NCBI GenBank assembly: GCA_902168205.1
Contig: CABHOK010000012.1
Span: 118,551 to 182,550, forward strand
Source of the DNA: an uncultured Chitinophaga sp.
GTDB lineage: Bacteria > Bacteroidota > Bacteroidia > Cytophagales > Cyclobacteriaceae
Reading direction: 5' to 3'
DNA length: 64,000 nt
The notes below the pieces were generated by a model, which was not told the origin of the DNA, made no database searches, and saw only the letters and a program-made list of their open reading frames with translations. The position numbers and the translations under genes were made by a program. Positions 8,738 to 17,784 of the stretch are shown piece by piece (the first letter of the stretch is position 1; the number at the start of each line of letters is the position of its first letter).

Positions 8738-9664
8738 GTGTCAGGACTTTTTAAGAACGCATCTGAAGACAGTCGAATAATTGTTGTAAGAAAAGAAATG
8801 AATGAAACCAAGGAACGCTTCTTTTCATTCATTGGCAAACTGGAAGACAAACTAAGAGAATTTACCGCTGCATCTATACCTGAATTGTCGGAACTAAATA
8901 ATACAGACCCCGATCAATTCAAGAGGGGCTATCACCGAATGAAGTCTGCGGTGCTTGGACAATTGGACAGCATTCAAAAAAAAGCACTGGATGTCAAGGA
9001 AGAAAAAATTGCCGGCTTCCCCTACTCAAGTAACGATCACGAAATTTCAAGAGTATACCACGAATTCAGAAACGAATGTTACGATCGTTTTTTTCAATTC
9101 GAAGCGCTATATGCCCAATGCCGCCAGGACGTAGAAGATACTTACGCGGAAGACTTTGAAGCGCAGTATCAAAAAATTCTGGATGAACATGAAGCGATCA
9201 AAGACAAGTTCCGGTGCAAGCAATGTGGAAGCCCTATAACTATTGATAAACTATATTTCACAACGACCTATATTACTTGTCCGGCCTGCCAGACTCGCAA
9301 CACATTTGAACCGAGTACACAAGCGAAGATGCTGGAACATATCGGACGAAGTTTAGCAGAACAAAGAACAAGTCATTTACTAAAAGAACATGATGAGATT
9401 CCAAAAAAAACTCAAGCGCTATACTTGCAACGACATGACCTCGAATTGAGTCTCATCCATGAAAATGACAAGAATATCATTGAACAGAAAAAAGCCGAGA
9501 TACAGGCAATCGAAAAACAGCAGCAGGAACTTGAAAGTATACGCCCCGCTCTGTACCAAAATTACCTGCGGGCCATGTTTGATGAATGGAACAAGATTAA
9601 TCCGGCATTGGCTGACGAGCACGAAAAATTTTACATCCGATTACTAAACGACTATCAGAAATAA
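8738..9664 (+). CDS. Coiled-coil protein with central zinc ribbon, unknown function
   Basis: The 308-residue product starts at a GTG at 8738, three bases after the preceding stop; no better ATG lies nearby upstream. It is almost entirely helical, with a long N-terminal helical region (about 1-155), a zinc ribbon with C160, C163, C181 and C184, and a C-terminal coiled coil (about 200-270) rich in E, K and Q. No catalytic motif is visible. Its place in the operon suggests a structural partner of the SPFH protein. I recognise no named family; a distant likeness to Bacillus YdjG-type zinc-ribbon proteins is possible. Confidence 0.75.
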   Translation: MSGLFKNASEDSRIIVVRKEMNETKERFFSFIGKLEDKLREFTAASIPELSELNNTDPDQFKRGYHRMKSAVLGQLDSIQKKALDVKEEKIAGFPYSSNDHEISRVYHEFRNECYDRFFQFEALYAQCRQDVEDTYAEDFEAQYQKILDEHEAIKDKFRCKQCGSPITIDKLYFTTTYITCPACQTRNTFEPSTQAKMLEHIGRSLAEQRTSHLLKEHDEIPKKTQALYLQRHDLELSLIHENDKNIIEQKKAEIQAIEKQQQELESIRPALYQNYLRAMFDEWNKINPALADEHEKFYIRLLNDYQK

Positions 9665-9678
9665 ATCAAATTCAAATT

Positions 9679-10254
9679 ATGAGCAATCCGCTATTAGAAC
9701 CTATTCACGGAATATCGTTGTACGACTACGCAGCAGTATCTGCAAAAATGGCTTCGGGTATAGATCCAAAAGAAATTTACAAAGCATTGGGAATCGAACC
9801 TGCTGTATTTGAAGAGGCTTCTGCGTTGTGGGTAACCCGAATGCAGGAAGACAGTACGTTTGAGGTAACTATACTCTTCGGGCAATACTTTTCAGAAGCA
9901 GATAAACATCCGAAGCTAAACGGACTTCAGGCTGAAGTAAGTGAAGAAGGAAAAGCCAATCTCGAAAAACTTAAAACCGATCGTTACTTCTACGAAGAGT
10001 TGAACGGAGCCCGACAAGCCGCTTACGAGTATGGCTATGATGGAGCGCAGTGGATACAGGACAACTTTGGAATTTCGCTAGGTGATTTTCAGGCTATAGC
10101 TATGAAATGGTCGGAAGTACAAGCTGCAGAAATACATACGAATACTGACAACATTCACCATTTCGTTGACTACCAGCAAAAGAAACAAGCTGAGTATGCA
10201 GCAAAATTTGCATCTGAACAAGGCGGCAATATCGCTGACGATGTTGAATTCTGA
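9679..10254 (+). CDS. Conserved helical protein, possibly DUF6620 family
   Basis: The 191-residue, acidic, soluble product is mostly helical, with the segments SLYDYAAVSAKMASGID, YKALGIEPAVFEEASALWV and GISLGDFQAIAMKW. The last two look like repeats of one helical unit (an LGI-x-FEEASALW-like block and a GISLGDFQAIAMKW block). I associate this pattern loosely with DUF6620, without certainty. It is the last gene of the SPFH/zinc-ribbon operon, 14 bases after the previous stop and followed by a terminator hairpin. No function can be assigned. Confidence 0.75.
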   Translation: MSNPLLEPIHGISLYDYAAVSAKMASGIDPKEIYKALGIEPAVFEEASALWVTRMQEDSTFEVTILFGQYFSEADKHPKLNGLQAEVSEEGKANLEKLKTDRYFYEELNGARQAAYEYGYDGAQWIQDNFGISLGDFQAIAMKWSEVQAAEIHTNTDNIHHFVDYQQKKQAEYAAKFASEQGGNIADDVEF

Positions 10255-10284
10255 TATACTATAAATAAATCCCAATAATTGAAA

Positions 10285-10320
10285 AGCCTGAAGTCGCAAT
10301 GACTTCAGGCTATATATTTC
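10285..10320 (+). terminator. Terminator hairpin closing the SPFH operon
   Basis: AGCCTGAAGTC (10285-10295) pairs perfectly with GACTTCAGGCT (10301-10311) around a five-base loop. The following sequence is AT-rich but lacks a pure T-run. Confidence 0.7.
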
Positions 10321-10345
10321 AAAAAGTTTTTGACGTATTATAATT

Positions 10346-10353
10346 TACTTTTG
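10346..10353 (+). promoter_or_regulatory. Candidate -7 promoter element of the HopJ-like gene
   Basis: TACTTTTG matches TAnnTTTG and lies 16 bases before the ATG at 10370, giving a very short leader as is common in Bacteroidota. A TTTTTG upstream is closer than the usual -33 spacing. Confidence 0.45.
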
Positions 10354-10369
10354 CCTAAAAAAAATCGGA

Positions 10370-10711
10370 ATGAAAGAGCAACTCACAACTTTATTAAAGA
10401 AGTTAAAAGAAGATTCACTCCCGTTTAAAGACGTTATTGAGTTTATAGAAACTTACTATCAACATCAGCCAACGGCCTTTAAAAATGGAGACCTGCGCAA
10501 TGAGGCAACCCAAAACCAAGGGAGTGCAAAGGTTTTTACTTTCGCGCAGCTAAATAAGCTAAGCAAAGAGGATACGTTAAATTTATTTGCAGAGCACTAT
10601 AGATCGGTATTAGAAAACCCTGATGGAACCGATCACCAAAATATCAGGCAGTTTATGATCCATGGCTGGCCGGGGATAATTTTTGAAGGACAAGCTCTGC
10701 TTGCCAGGTAA
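10370..10711 (+). CDS. HopJ type III effector-family protein
   Basis: The 113-residue product matches the compact HopJ family throughout: a start with KEQLTTLLKKLK, then FKDVIEFIETYYQHQPTAF, a central NQGSAKVFTFAQL, and an end with HQNIRQFMIHGWPGIIFEG. The family was named after a Pseudomonas syringae effector candidate, but it is widespread in free-living bacteria without type III secretion, and its function is unknown. There is no signal peptide. It stands alone with its own promoter-like element. The annotation is by family resemblance only and does not imply an effector role. Confidence 0.85.
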   Translation: MKEQLTTLLKKLKEDSLPFKDVIEFIETYYQHQPTAFKNGDLRNEATQNQGSAKVFTFAQLNKLSKEDTLNLFAEHYRSVLENPDGTDHQNIRQFMIHGWPGIIFEGQALLAR

Positions 10712-10890
10712 TCCCCGGATTAGTCCATGCGTTTGCCATGGTAATAACCGGCATATCGGAAACGTTTTTTATACAGTCTGGTAACTGCCGCATTTCACCC
10801 TGATAGGGTACACTCAGCAGTCCCTGGTCGGGTATATCTGTATTCTCGATGAACGCAACGACATTCTCTGATTCGAAATGATATAATTGT
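10712..10890 (-). pseudogene. Possible remnant of a small soluble protein
   Basis: A minus-strand frame without a start is open from a TGA near 10890 down into the 3' end of the HopJ-like gene, about 75 codons in all. It reads like ordinary protein (for example NVVAFIENTDIPDQGLLSVP, then MPVITMANAWTNPG). No family was recognised. It could be the decayed 3' end of a gene formerly following the efflux operon, or chance. Confidence 0.25.
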
Positions 10891-10901
10891 CAATGGTAAT
10901 G

Positions 10902-12032
10902 TTATTCCTGTTTATTCTTTAACAGTCCCATCAACTCAAAAGCACCTCGCGTTACAATCACGATGTCTTCATCCTCAGGCTCTGATAGATATATAGGTAT
11001 GAGACTGCCGGAACTGTTTCCTGTTCTGACGGGTACCGCCCGGAACACATTACTTCCCGATGAAACAAAGATGTAATTCTTTCCTTCGTAATTGGCAATA
11101 GCCTCCGTCGGTACAACATTCTCTGTATCCGATGCTGTTTCAATACGGGCCGTTACAAACATTCCCGGAAGCAATGATTGATGTTCACGGTTCATATCAC
11201 AATGTACCTGCACGGTGCGGTCTGCGCCAATCTCCTTCCCTACCAGATAAACCGATGCATCATAACAAGTCGTGTCATTGGCCAAGTGGAAAGTAACTTT
11301 TTGTCCGGTCGAAATTTTGTGAATGTCTTTTTCATATACCTGAAGCTCCACATGTATATGTTGCAGGCTTACTATTTTAAACAGCACATCGGTAGCTGTT
11401 ACAAACTGGCCGGTGCTGACATTTACCGTTGTAACAAAACCGTTAACAGGTGAACGCAAAGCAATTGTAGAACTGATTTTCCCATTCTGAAGCGATGCCG
11501 TTGAAATATGAATCATCGCCAGCTTCGCTTCCAGTCCATTCACGATCGCCTTCATACTTCCGTATTGAGCCTTGGATTGCTGCAATGACTTCTGTGCGTT
11601 CACATTTTCCCGGGCCAACTCAACCTGGCGCTCATATTCCTTTTCGAGAAATTCAAGTTTACTAACGTTATCCAGATAATCCTGCTGCAGCTGTATATAT
11701 TCCTGATTTTGAAGAACAGCCAATACATCGCCCTTTTTTACCGGCATACCCGGAAGTATATATATAGCATTAACAAAGCCGCCCCATGGCGGTGAGATTA
11801 TCGTTACATTCTGAGGGGGCACATCCAGTTTCCCGTTAACCGTGATACTCCCGGCTACAGGTCTCCGCTCCATCTTGCCGAGTACAATGTTGGAAGCTTT
11901 ATACTGGACCGAAGTAAGTTTCACAACATTGCCTTGCAATGAATCTACAGAAGTATATTGTTCTGACGGTGGCTTGCTTGTGCAGGCAGTCAGAAGTGAA
12001 ACAGCAAATATGAATAAGACTATATTTTTCAT
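10902..12032 (-). CDS. RND efflux periplasmic adaptor (CusB/CzcB-like lipoprotein)
   Basis: The 376-residue product begins with a lipoprotein signal (lipobox LLTAC, Cys17). It has the usual membrane-fusion-protein order: a barrel-sandwich half (about 70-110; PPWGGFVNAIYILPGMPVKKGDVLAVL), a coiled-coil hairpin (about 112-175), the second lipoyl half (RSPVNGFVTTVNVSTGQFV), a beta-barrel and a membrane-proximal domain. It would link the inner-membrane pump to the outer-membrane channel. It starts one base after the stop of the TolC-like gene, so all three efflux genes form one operon. Metal specificity cannot be read from this subunit. Confidence 0.92.
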   Translation of the reverse strand: MKNIVLFIFAVSLLTACTSKPPSEQYTSVDSLQGNVVKLTSVQYKASNIVLGKMERRPVAGSITVNGKLDVPPQNVTIISPPWGGFVNAIYILPGMPVKKGDVLAVLQNQEYIQLQQDYLDNVSKLEFLEKEYERQVELARENVNAQKSLQQSKAQYGSMKAIVNGLEAKLAMIHISTASLQNGKISSTIALRSPVNGFVTTVNVSTGQFVTATDVLFKIVSLQHIHVELQVYEKDIHKISTGQKVTFHLANDTTCYDASVYLVGKEIGADRTVQVHCDMNREHQSLLPGMFVTARIETASDTENVVPTEAIANYEGKNYIFVSSGSNVFRAVPVRTGNSSGSLIPIYLSEPEDEDIVIVTRGAFELMGLLKNKQE

Positions 12033-12033
12033 G

Positions 12034-13266
12034 TTATAGGTTGCCGGTTAAATAATCAATAGTGATCACACTCTGGTTGTATTGCTGCAAAGCATTCAGG
12101 TATCCTTCGCGGATCGCCAGCGACTGCTTAACGTTAAGCAGTACTGTAGCCTGATCAACCTCGCCACTCCGAAATGCCTGCTGACTCTGGGCAGCAAGCA
12201 ACGCGGCAGACTTGAGTGCGTACTCCCGGTAGTATGTGAGGCTTGTGTTGTTTTTGCTCAACTCCTGCAAGGCTGCATCATATTGTTGATTTATACTTAA
12301 CACCAGCGACTCGCGTTGTTTCCTTGCTATCGTGGTAGATAGAACAGCGGCTTTCACGCGGGCAATGTGTGGCGCCAGCCAAAGCGGAAAAGATAAACCT
12401 ATACCAAATCCCTGAAAGCGTTTATGCGAATCGAAATATTGATCCTGTCCATTTACATTTTGCATACCAATGAGTGACTGATTAAAGTAAGCTACCCGCA
12501 AGTCGGGCATGATGCGCGATACTTCAACACTTCTATAGCTGTCAGCCACCTCGATCTGTTGTTGGGAAAGAACAACGGAAGGATTGGTATCAATAGTCAA
12601 CGAGCCAATATAGCCGGGTGAAGTAAACGTCTCCAGGCTCCCGGCTATATCTGTAATGGATGGCGATTGGCATAGTCGCTGCAGATGATTGAGCGCAATT
12701 TGTTTGTCGCTTTCACTGCGCGCGCGCAGATTCTTTACTTCCATCAGTTGTGTCTCCGTCATCGTTACGGTTAGCAACGTTGCTTCACCAGTTTTGTACT
12801 GGATCTCAGCAACGTGTAACAGCGCTGTCAATAAACTATCTTGTTCTGCACGGCATTCGTGCAGCGCTTTCAAATGTAACAGCTGATTGAAAGTTTGTTT
12901 TACCAGGAACACCAGCTCATTTTTACTTACAATCTCTTGCTGCATTGCAGCTTTGGTCATGGCTTTATTCACTGTTTTCTGTCCCACAAAGACTGCAGGA
13001 AACGGAATGCTCTGAGATATAGTCAAATTGTTATCTCCGCGTTGAATACTATTGTATTGTCCATATAAAAGTGAGACATCGGTCTTGGGCAATTCAAAGG
13101 CCGTTCGCTCCAGTATTGTCAGACGTGATGTCTCCAACCTTGCGGCCTCCACAGCAGGGTGTTTATCTAATGCCTGCTGTATAGCATCGTTCAGCGTGAG
13201 CGCAGCATCCTGTGCATGAGCTGTCATGACGCCTGCCAGAATAAAAACTATAGGTATATATTTCAT
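12034..13266 (-). CDS. TolC-family outer-membrane efflux protein (CusC/CzcC-like)
   Basis: The 410-residue product has a signal peptide (cleavage near AHAQ) and two long helical repeats typical of outer-membrane efflux proteins, with LNDAIQQALDKHPAVEAARLE at the start and the matching segment SGEVDQATVLLNVKQSL near the end. It would form the exit duct of the tripartite pump. Its start overlaps the end of the pump gene by four bases (ATGA), so the two are translationally coupled. Confidence 0.92.
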   Translation of the reverse strand: MKYIPIVFILAGVMTAHAQDAALTLNDAIQQALDKHPAVEAARLETSRLTILERTAFELPKTDVSLLYGQYNSIQRGDNNLTISQSIPFPAVFVGQKTVNKAMTKAAMQQEIVSKNELVFLVKQTFNQLLHLKALHECRAEQDSLLTALLHVAEIQYKTGEATLLTVTMTETQLMEVKNLRARSESDKQIALNHLQRLCQSPSITDIAGSLETFTSPGYIGSLTIDTNPSVVLSQQQIEVADSYRSVEVSRIMPDLRVAYFNQSLIGMQNVNGQDQYFDSHKRFQGFGIGLSFPLWLAPHIARVKAAVLSTTIARKQRESLVLSINQQYDAALQELSKNNTSLTYYREYALKSAALLAAQSQQAFRSGEVDQATVLLNVKQSLAIREGYLNALQQYNQSVITIDYLTGNL

Positions 13267-16200
13267 AACTTACGTCCTTTCGATTCCAGATAGAGTTTAT
13301 TGAGCAAGGCACGTCCCGAGTAATCTTTGCCTGCCAGTGAGTGGAAGTTGGTGCGGAAGAATGGTTTGGCGCGCTTGATGAAAGTATATTCTCCCGGGTA
13401 TGCCTTCCTGAGTTCATGCAATGTGAGCATCCGTACAGGATTTGAAATACTTGTACTGAAAAAGTAATTAATGAATGGTCCGCCTTTACGATGATGTACC
13501 TTCCGGGAATATAACACTAGCCCTGCGGTATCCAGAATCCTGTAATATCCGTAGTTGTGAAAGATTCCCTTTTTCCCAAAGGCGCGGTAGTAATAAATGC
13601 CTGAACGGTATCCGTATAATTTACCATACTCAAATACATGCTTGCCGGTTGACGATTCAATAACAAGTTTACTTTTTGAAGTCAGCCTCACGTATTTCAC
13701 TTCCTGGTATATAGCTGCATTACGGCCACCAAGAAATTCATTTTTATTTCTAAAAACCTGCACGCTGTCGGCCTGCGCACAAACCGGCTCGTGCAGCGCA
13801 AGTATACATAGTATAGGCAGCACAATAACAACGGGCTTTACTCTACGGATAGAGAAATTCTCTGCAACCGTATACAGCACGGGTAACACAATAAGTGTAA
13901 GCAACGTTGCTGTCACCAGGCCACCTATCACTACGGTGGCCAGTGGCTTTTGTACCTCCGCACCGCTTCCTTTCGATAATGCCATTGGCAGAAAGCCCAG
14001 AGAGGCAACCAGGGCAGTCATGATCACGGGACGTAGACGTGTAGCTGTTCCCGTCAAGATAATATCTGTTAGATTTTTCATACCATTTTGTTTCAGTTGA
14101 TTGAACTCGGCAATAAGAACAATGCCGTTAAGTACCGCCACTCCGAAGAGTGCAATGAAGCCTATACCTGCCGATATACTGAAGGGCATACCGCGAAGCC
14201 ACAATGCAAACACGCCTCCTATAGCGGAGAATGGAATAGCGGTATAGATGAGAAGCCCTTGCCTCACTGAACCAAATGCGAAGAAGAGGAGTATAAAGAT
14301 GAGTGCGAGTGAAACGGGAACAGCAATAGCCAGGCGTGACTTAGCTTCCTGAAGATTTTTAAATGTACCGCCATAGGTAACATAATATCCGGGTGCAAGT
14401 TTTACATCTTGATTTACCTTCTGTTGCAATTCCTGCACAATGCTCTGAACATCGCGCCCGCGGGTATTAAACCCTACTACAATTCTTCGCTTCGCATCAT
14501 CGCGCTGAATCTGATTCGGCCCGACTTCCAGCACAACATCAGCAACCTGCGAGAGCGGAACATGTATACCATTTGCTGATCTTATATACAGGTTCCGGAT
14601 ATCTTCCATGGACTTTCGGTTAGCATCATCCAATCGTACCACAACATCAAATCGTTTTTCATTTTCAAATAACAGACCGGTGCTTCGTCCGGCCATGGAT
14701 GTATTGATCACATCATTCACTTGCTTTACACTGAGGTTAAAGCGTGCAAGCTGATCGCGTCTGATCCGGATAACGATCTGCGGAAGTCCGGTAATATTCT
14801 CGATGAAAAGGCTCTCCGTTCCATCTACGGTGCTGACGAGCTTTCCAATGTGCGCAGCATATGCTGTTAACTGATTCAGATCCTCACCATATACTTTTAC
14901 CACTACATCCTGGCGCGCACCCGTCATGAGTTCGTTGAAGCGCATTTGAATAGGATGCTGAAAACCAAACCAAACACCCGGTACATTTTCGTTCAATGCC
15001 AATTGCATTTTGCGAATCATCTCGTCCTTCGACCCGGCACTAACCCATTCCGATTTATCTTTCATTACCACCATCATATCGGCTGCTTCTATCGGCATCG
15101 GGTCGGTTGGTATTTCTGCTGAGCCTATTTTGGCAATCACTTTTTCAACCTCCGGAAAATTCCGGAGCAGAACTTCTTCTCCTTTTAATGTGGCCTGCAC
15201 GGTGGTCGTCAGATTTGTTCCGGTAAGCATGCGCGTGTCAACAGCAAAATCACCTTCATCCAACTCCGGCAAAAATTCTCCTCCGAGACTAAAGAATATA
15301 ATTACACTGCCGATCAATAAAGCTATAGCCGTAACCAAAACAGCTATGCGTTTATGCAACGCCCACTTCAGTACAGGTTCATAAACATTCTGAATTTTCA
15401 GGATGATCTTATCCGAGATATTCTTCTTGTGAACCGGAGATTTACTTAAGAACAAAGAAGAAATTACCGGCACATACGTAAGCGATAAAATGAAGGCCCC
15501 TACTATAGCAAAGATTACAGTCTGCGCCATGGGCTTAAACATCTTGCCTTCTATACCTACCAGGGAAAGTATAGGAAGATAAACGATCAGAATAATGAAC
15601 TGCCCGAACGCTGCAGCGTTCATCATTTTCTTTGCTGACATTTCAACCTGATCATCCATCTGAGCTTGCGTGAGTCGCATTACTATACCAGAACCGGCGA
15701 TATAGTGGAGCGTGGCTTCAACAATGATGACAGCACCATCTACGATCAATCCGAAATCAATTGCTCCCAGACTCATCAGGTTTCCGGATACGCCAAAGAG
15801 ATTCATCAGGATAATAGCAAAGAGCATAGCCAGTGGAATTACGGAGGCAACCACCAACCCCGCCCTCAGATTTCCCAGCAACAATACCAATACGAAAATG
15901 ACAATCAATGCACCTTCGGCAAGGTTGCGCGTCACGGTGTCAATGGCGTTGTTCACGAGTTTTGTTCGATCGAGAAAAGGCTCGATGGTAACACCTTCCG
16001 GTAACGTCTTCTCAATAGAAGCAATGCGCTCTTTTACATTGGCAATTACCTGCGAAGAATTAGCGCCTTTCAGCATCATCACCACCGCTCCGACAGTTTC
16101 CTCTTTTCCATTCTCGGTCATCGCTCCGAAGCGAATGGCATTTCCTAATTTTATCACGGCTACATCGCGCATCAGAAGCGGCATGCCCGATTCGGAAGTT

Positions 16201-16970
16201 CGCACTACGATATTGCCGAGGTCCTCAAGCGATTGTATCAACCCTTCACTGCGAATAAAATACGCATTTGTATTCTTTTCAATATAGGCGCCACCTGTAT
16301 TCTGATTGTTATTCTCCAATGCTGTGAATACATCTTCTATAGACAAGCCAAGACTCTGCAGTTTGTCTGGCGAAAGCGCGATCTCGTATTGCTTAACATA
16401 TCCACCAAAACTACTCACGTCAGCAACGCCATCGGTTCCGAGCAGTTGTCTGCGAATGATCCAGTCCTGAATAGTTCGCAGCTCCATTACCGGGTAACGC
16501 TTTTCATAACCGGGTTTTACTTTCACTATATACTGGTATATCTCGCCTAGTCCTGTAGTCATCGGTGCGAGTTCGGGTATACCCAGGCCGGCAGGAATTT
16601 GTTTTTCCGCTTCGGTAAGACGCTCGCTAACTTGCTGACGTGCCCAGTATATATCTGTAGCATCTGAGAAAACGATCGTTACCACCGACAATCCAAAACG
16701 TGAGAACGAACGTATCTCTTCAATCCCGGGAATAGTGGACATTGTCTGTTCAACCGGAAATGTAACCAGTCGCTCAATGTCCAATGCCGATTGTGATGGT
16801 GCAATCGTTAAAACCTGCACCTGGTTATTCGTGATGTCGGGCACAGCATCAATAGGAAGCCGTGTTGCCTCAAAGCTTCCCCAGGCAACGAGCGCTACAA
16901 CAAACAAGCCTATAATCAGCTTATGTCGGATAGAAAATTGAATAACAGAATTGAGCATGAAGCATATCAT
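13263..16970 (-). CDS. Heavy-metal RND pump (CusA/CzcA-like) with an exported C-terminal extension
   Basis: The 1235-residue product has the full RND fold: a TM1 region (residues about 13-33), the first periplasmic loop, TM2-6, the second loop from about 560, TM8-12 ending near 1040. The heavy-metal signature DFGLIVDGAVIIVE (405-418) in TM4 places it in the HME-RND group (copper/silver or zinc/cobalt/cadmium). The usual length is about 1040. Here residues about 1039-1235 add a hydrophobic, signal-like helix (VVIVLPILCILALHEPVCAQ) and a Tyr- and Lys-rich domain of about 165 residues that I do not recognise. Some Bacteroidota CusA proteins carry a TolC fusion after an extra helix; this tail is different. 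It is the first of three coupled efflux genes. Confidence 0.93.
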   Translation of the reverse strand: MICFMLNSVIQFSIRHKLIIGLFVVALVAWGSFEATRLPIDAVPDITNNQVQVLTIAPSQSALDIERLVTFPVEQTMSTIPGIEEIRSFSRFGLSVVTIVFSDATDIYWARQQVSERLTEAEKQIPAGLGIPELAPMTTGLGEIYQYIVKVKPGYEKRYPVMELRTIQDWIIRRQLLGTDGVADVSSFGGYVKQYEIALSPDKLQSLGLSIEDVFTALENNNQNTGGAYIEKNTNAYFIRSEGLIQSLEDLGNIVVRTSESGMPLLMRDVAVIKLGNAIRFGAMTENGKEETVGAVVMMLKGANSSQVIANVKERIASIEKTLPEGVTIEPFLDRTKLVNNAIDTVTRNLAEGALIVIFVLVLLLGNLRAGLVVASVIPLAMLFAIILMNLFGVSGNLMSLGAIDFGLIVDGAVIIVEATLHYIAGSGIVMRLTQAQMDDQVEMSAKKMMNAAAFGQFIILIVYLPILSLVGIEGKMFKPMAQTVIFAIVGAFILSLTYVPVISSLFLSKSPVHKKNISDKIILKIQNVYEPVLKWALHKRIAVLVTAIALLIGSVIIFFSLGGEFLPELDEGDFAVDTRMLTGTNLTTTVQATLKGEEVLLRNFPEVEKVIAKIGSAEIPTDPMPIEAADMMVVMKDKSEWVSAGSKDEMIRKMQLALNENVPGVWFGFQHPIQMRFNELMTGARQDVVVKVYGEDLNQLTAYAAHIGKLVSTVDGTESLFIENITGLPQIVIRIRRDQLARFNLSVKQVNDVINTSMAGRSTGLLFENEKRFDVVVRLDDANRKSMEDIRNLYIRSANGIHVPLSQVADVVLEVGPNQIQRDDAKRRIVVGFNTRGRDVQSIVQELQQKVNQDVKLAPGYYVTYGGTFKNLQEAKSRLAIAVPVSLALIFILLFFAFGSVRQGLLIYTAIPFSAIGGVFALWLRGMPFSISAGIGFIALFGVAVLNGIVLIAEFNQLKQNGMKNLTDIILTGTATRLRPVIMTALVASLGFLPMALSKGSGAEVQKPLATVVIGGLVTATLLTLIVLPVLYTVAENFSIRRVKPVVIVLPILCILALHEPVCAQADSVQVFRNKNEFLGGRNAAIYQEVKYVRLTSKSKLVIESSTGKHVFEYGKLYGYRSGIYYYRAFGKKGIFHNYGYYRILDTAGLVLYSRKVHHRKGGPFINYFFSTSISNPVRMLTLHELRKAYPGEYTFIKRAKPFFRTNFHSLAGKDYSGRALLNKLYLESKGRKL

Positions 16971-17046
16971 TTAAATAGTTTATGACAAGGAGTTCTCTTC
17001 CGAACATTATTATGCCGGAGAGATGCAAACAGAACTCAGTAAATGA

Positions 17047-17436
17047 TTAAGCTTTTGGCGGTTGCCAGATATTGAATTGCGCGAAGATACAATTCAAGGA
17101 AGAGTTATATAGTATATGTTTTACGCTAACGTATAGATACAAACCTGGTAGTGTATTGATGCTTTCAGAAGGTATAGCAACTGATAACGGCACCCTATCA
17201 TGCGTTTCCTTAAATGGCAATTGACGATGACGCTCAGCATCGGCATCATTACTATCATCATCAAAATAGTGTAATACGATAAATGTTACAAAGTCTACTT
17301 CCGGGTTTCGCTGCCTGTGTTCGTCATAGTGCCCGAATAAAAAAGGTACACGCATCAATTCCTGCAGATCGATGTTAACCGACAGGTAAAGAAACAACAG
17401 AACTATAGCGTTTATCCTCCTCATGTTGATATACAC
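17047..17436 (-). CDS. Small exported protein upstream of the metal-efflux operon
   Basis: The 129-residue product has an N-terminal hydrophobic signal (INAIVLLFLYLSVNI), then ELMRVPFLFGHYDEHRQRN, FVTFIVLHYFDDDSND and the RHRQLPFK motif. From memory, short proteins with this HYxEH, LHY and LPFK pattern are common directly upstream of Cus/Czc pumps in Bacteroidota and have no assigned function. The His and Asp richness would fit metal contact in the periplasm, which is inference. It lies 76 bases upstream of the pump gene on the same strand and probably belongs to the operon. Confidence 0.7.
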   Translation of the reverse strand: MYINMRRINAIVLLFLYLSVNIDLQELMRVPFLFGHYDEHRQRNPEVDFVTFIVLHYFDDDSNDADAERHRQLPFKETHDRVPLSVAIPSESINTLPGLYLYVSVKHILYNSSLNCIFAQFNIWQPPKA

Positions 17437-17784
17437 AAATCAACAAAAGAATTCTGCATAAATTCTGAATTCGGTCGACTCGTGAATAATAAAAGACTGA
17501 TTTTAATCAGGCATACTATCCTATTCAACTAACTATATATTCTTCATTTCTCCCTCTATTCGGCCAACGTCTATAACGCCTTGTGGACTCGGATCTTATA
17601 TAGGGGTACAACTTAACCAACATAACCTCCTGTCGCTTTCGATATTACGGATTATATATACCGGTAATTTTTAACCTGATGATTGCATAACGCTAATGTA
17701 TCTCTAACACCGGGCGCAAGTCGCGGGAGAACATTTTTTTCGAATGTCTTCACATGTAGGCGGAGATACATTAACCGGAAGCTC
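17437..17784. other. Intergenic stretch, nothing recognised
   Basis: About 350 AT-rich bases upstream of the metal-efflux operon. It should hold that operon's promoter, but I find no clear TAnnTTTG element and no reading frame worth noting. Confidence 0.4.

Noticed and set aside
10370..10711. HopJ-like protein as evidence of a type III secretion system
   Set aside because: The family name is historical and no secretion genes are nearby; the family is common in free-living bacteria.
15010..16550. Several plus-strand frames of 100-190 codons across the RND pump gene
   Set aside because: They are antisense shadows of a well-supported pump gene and have no features of their own.
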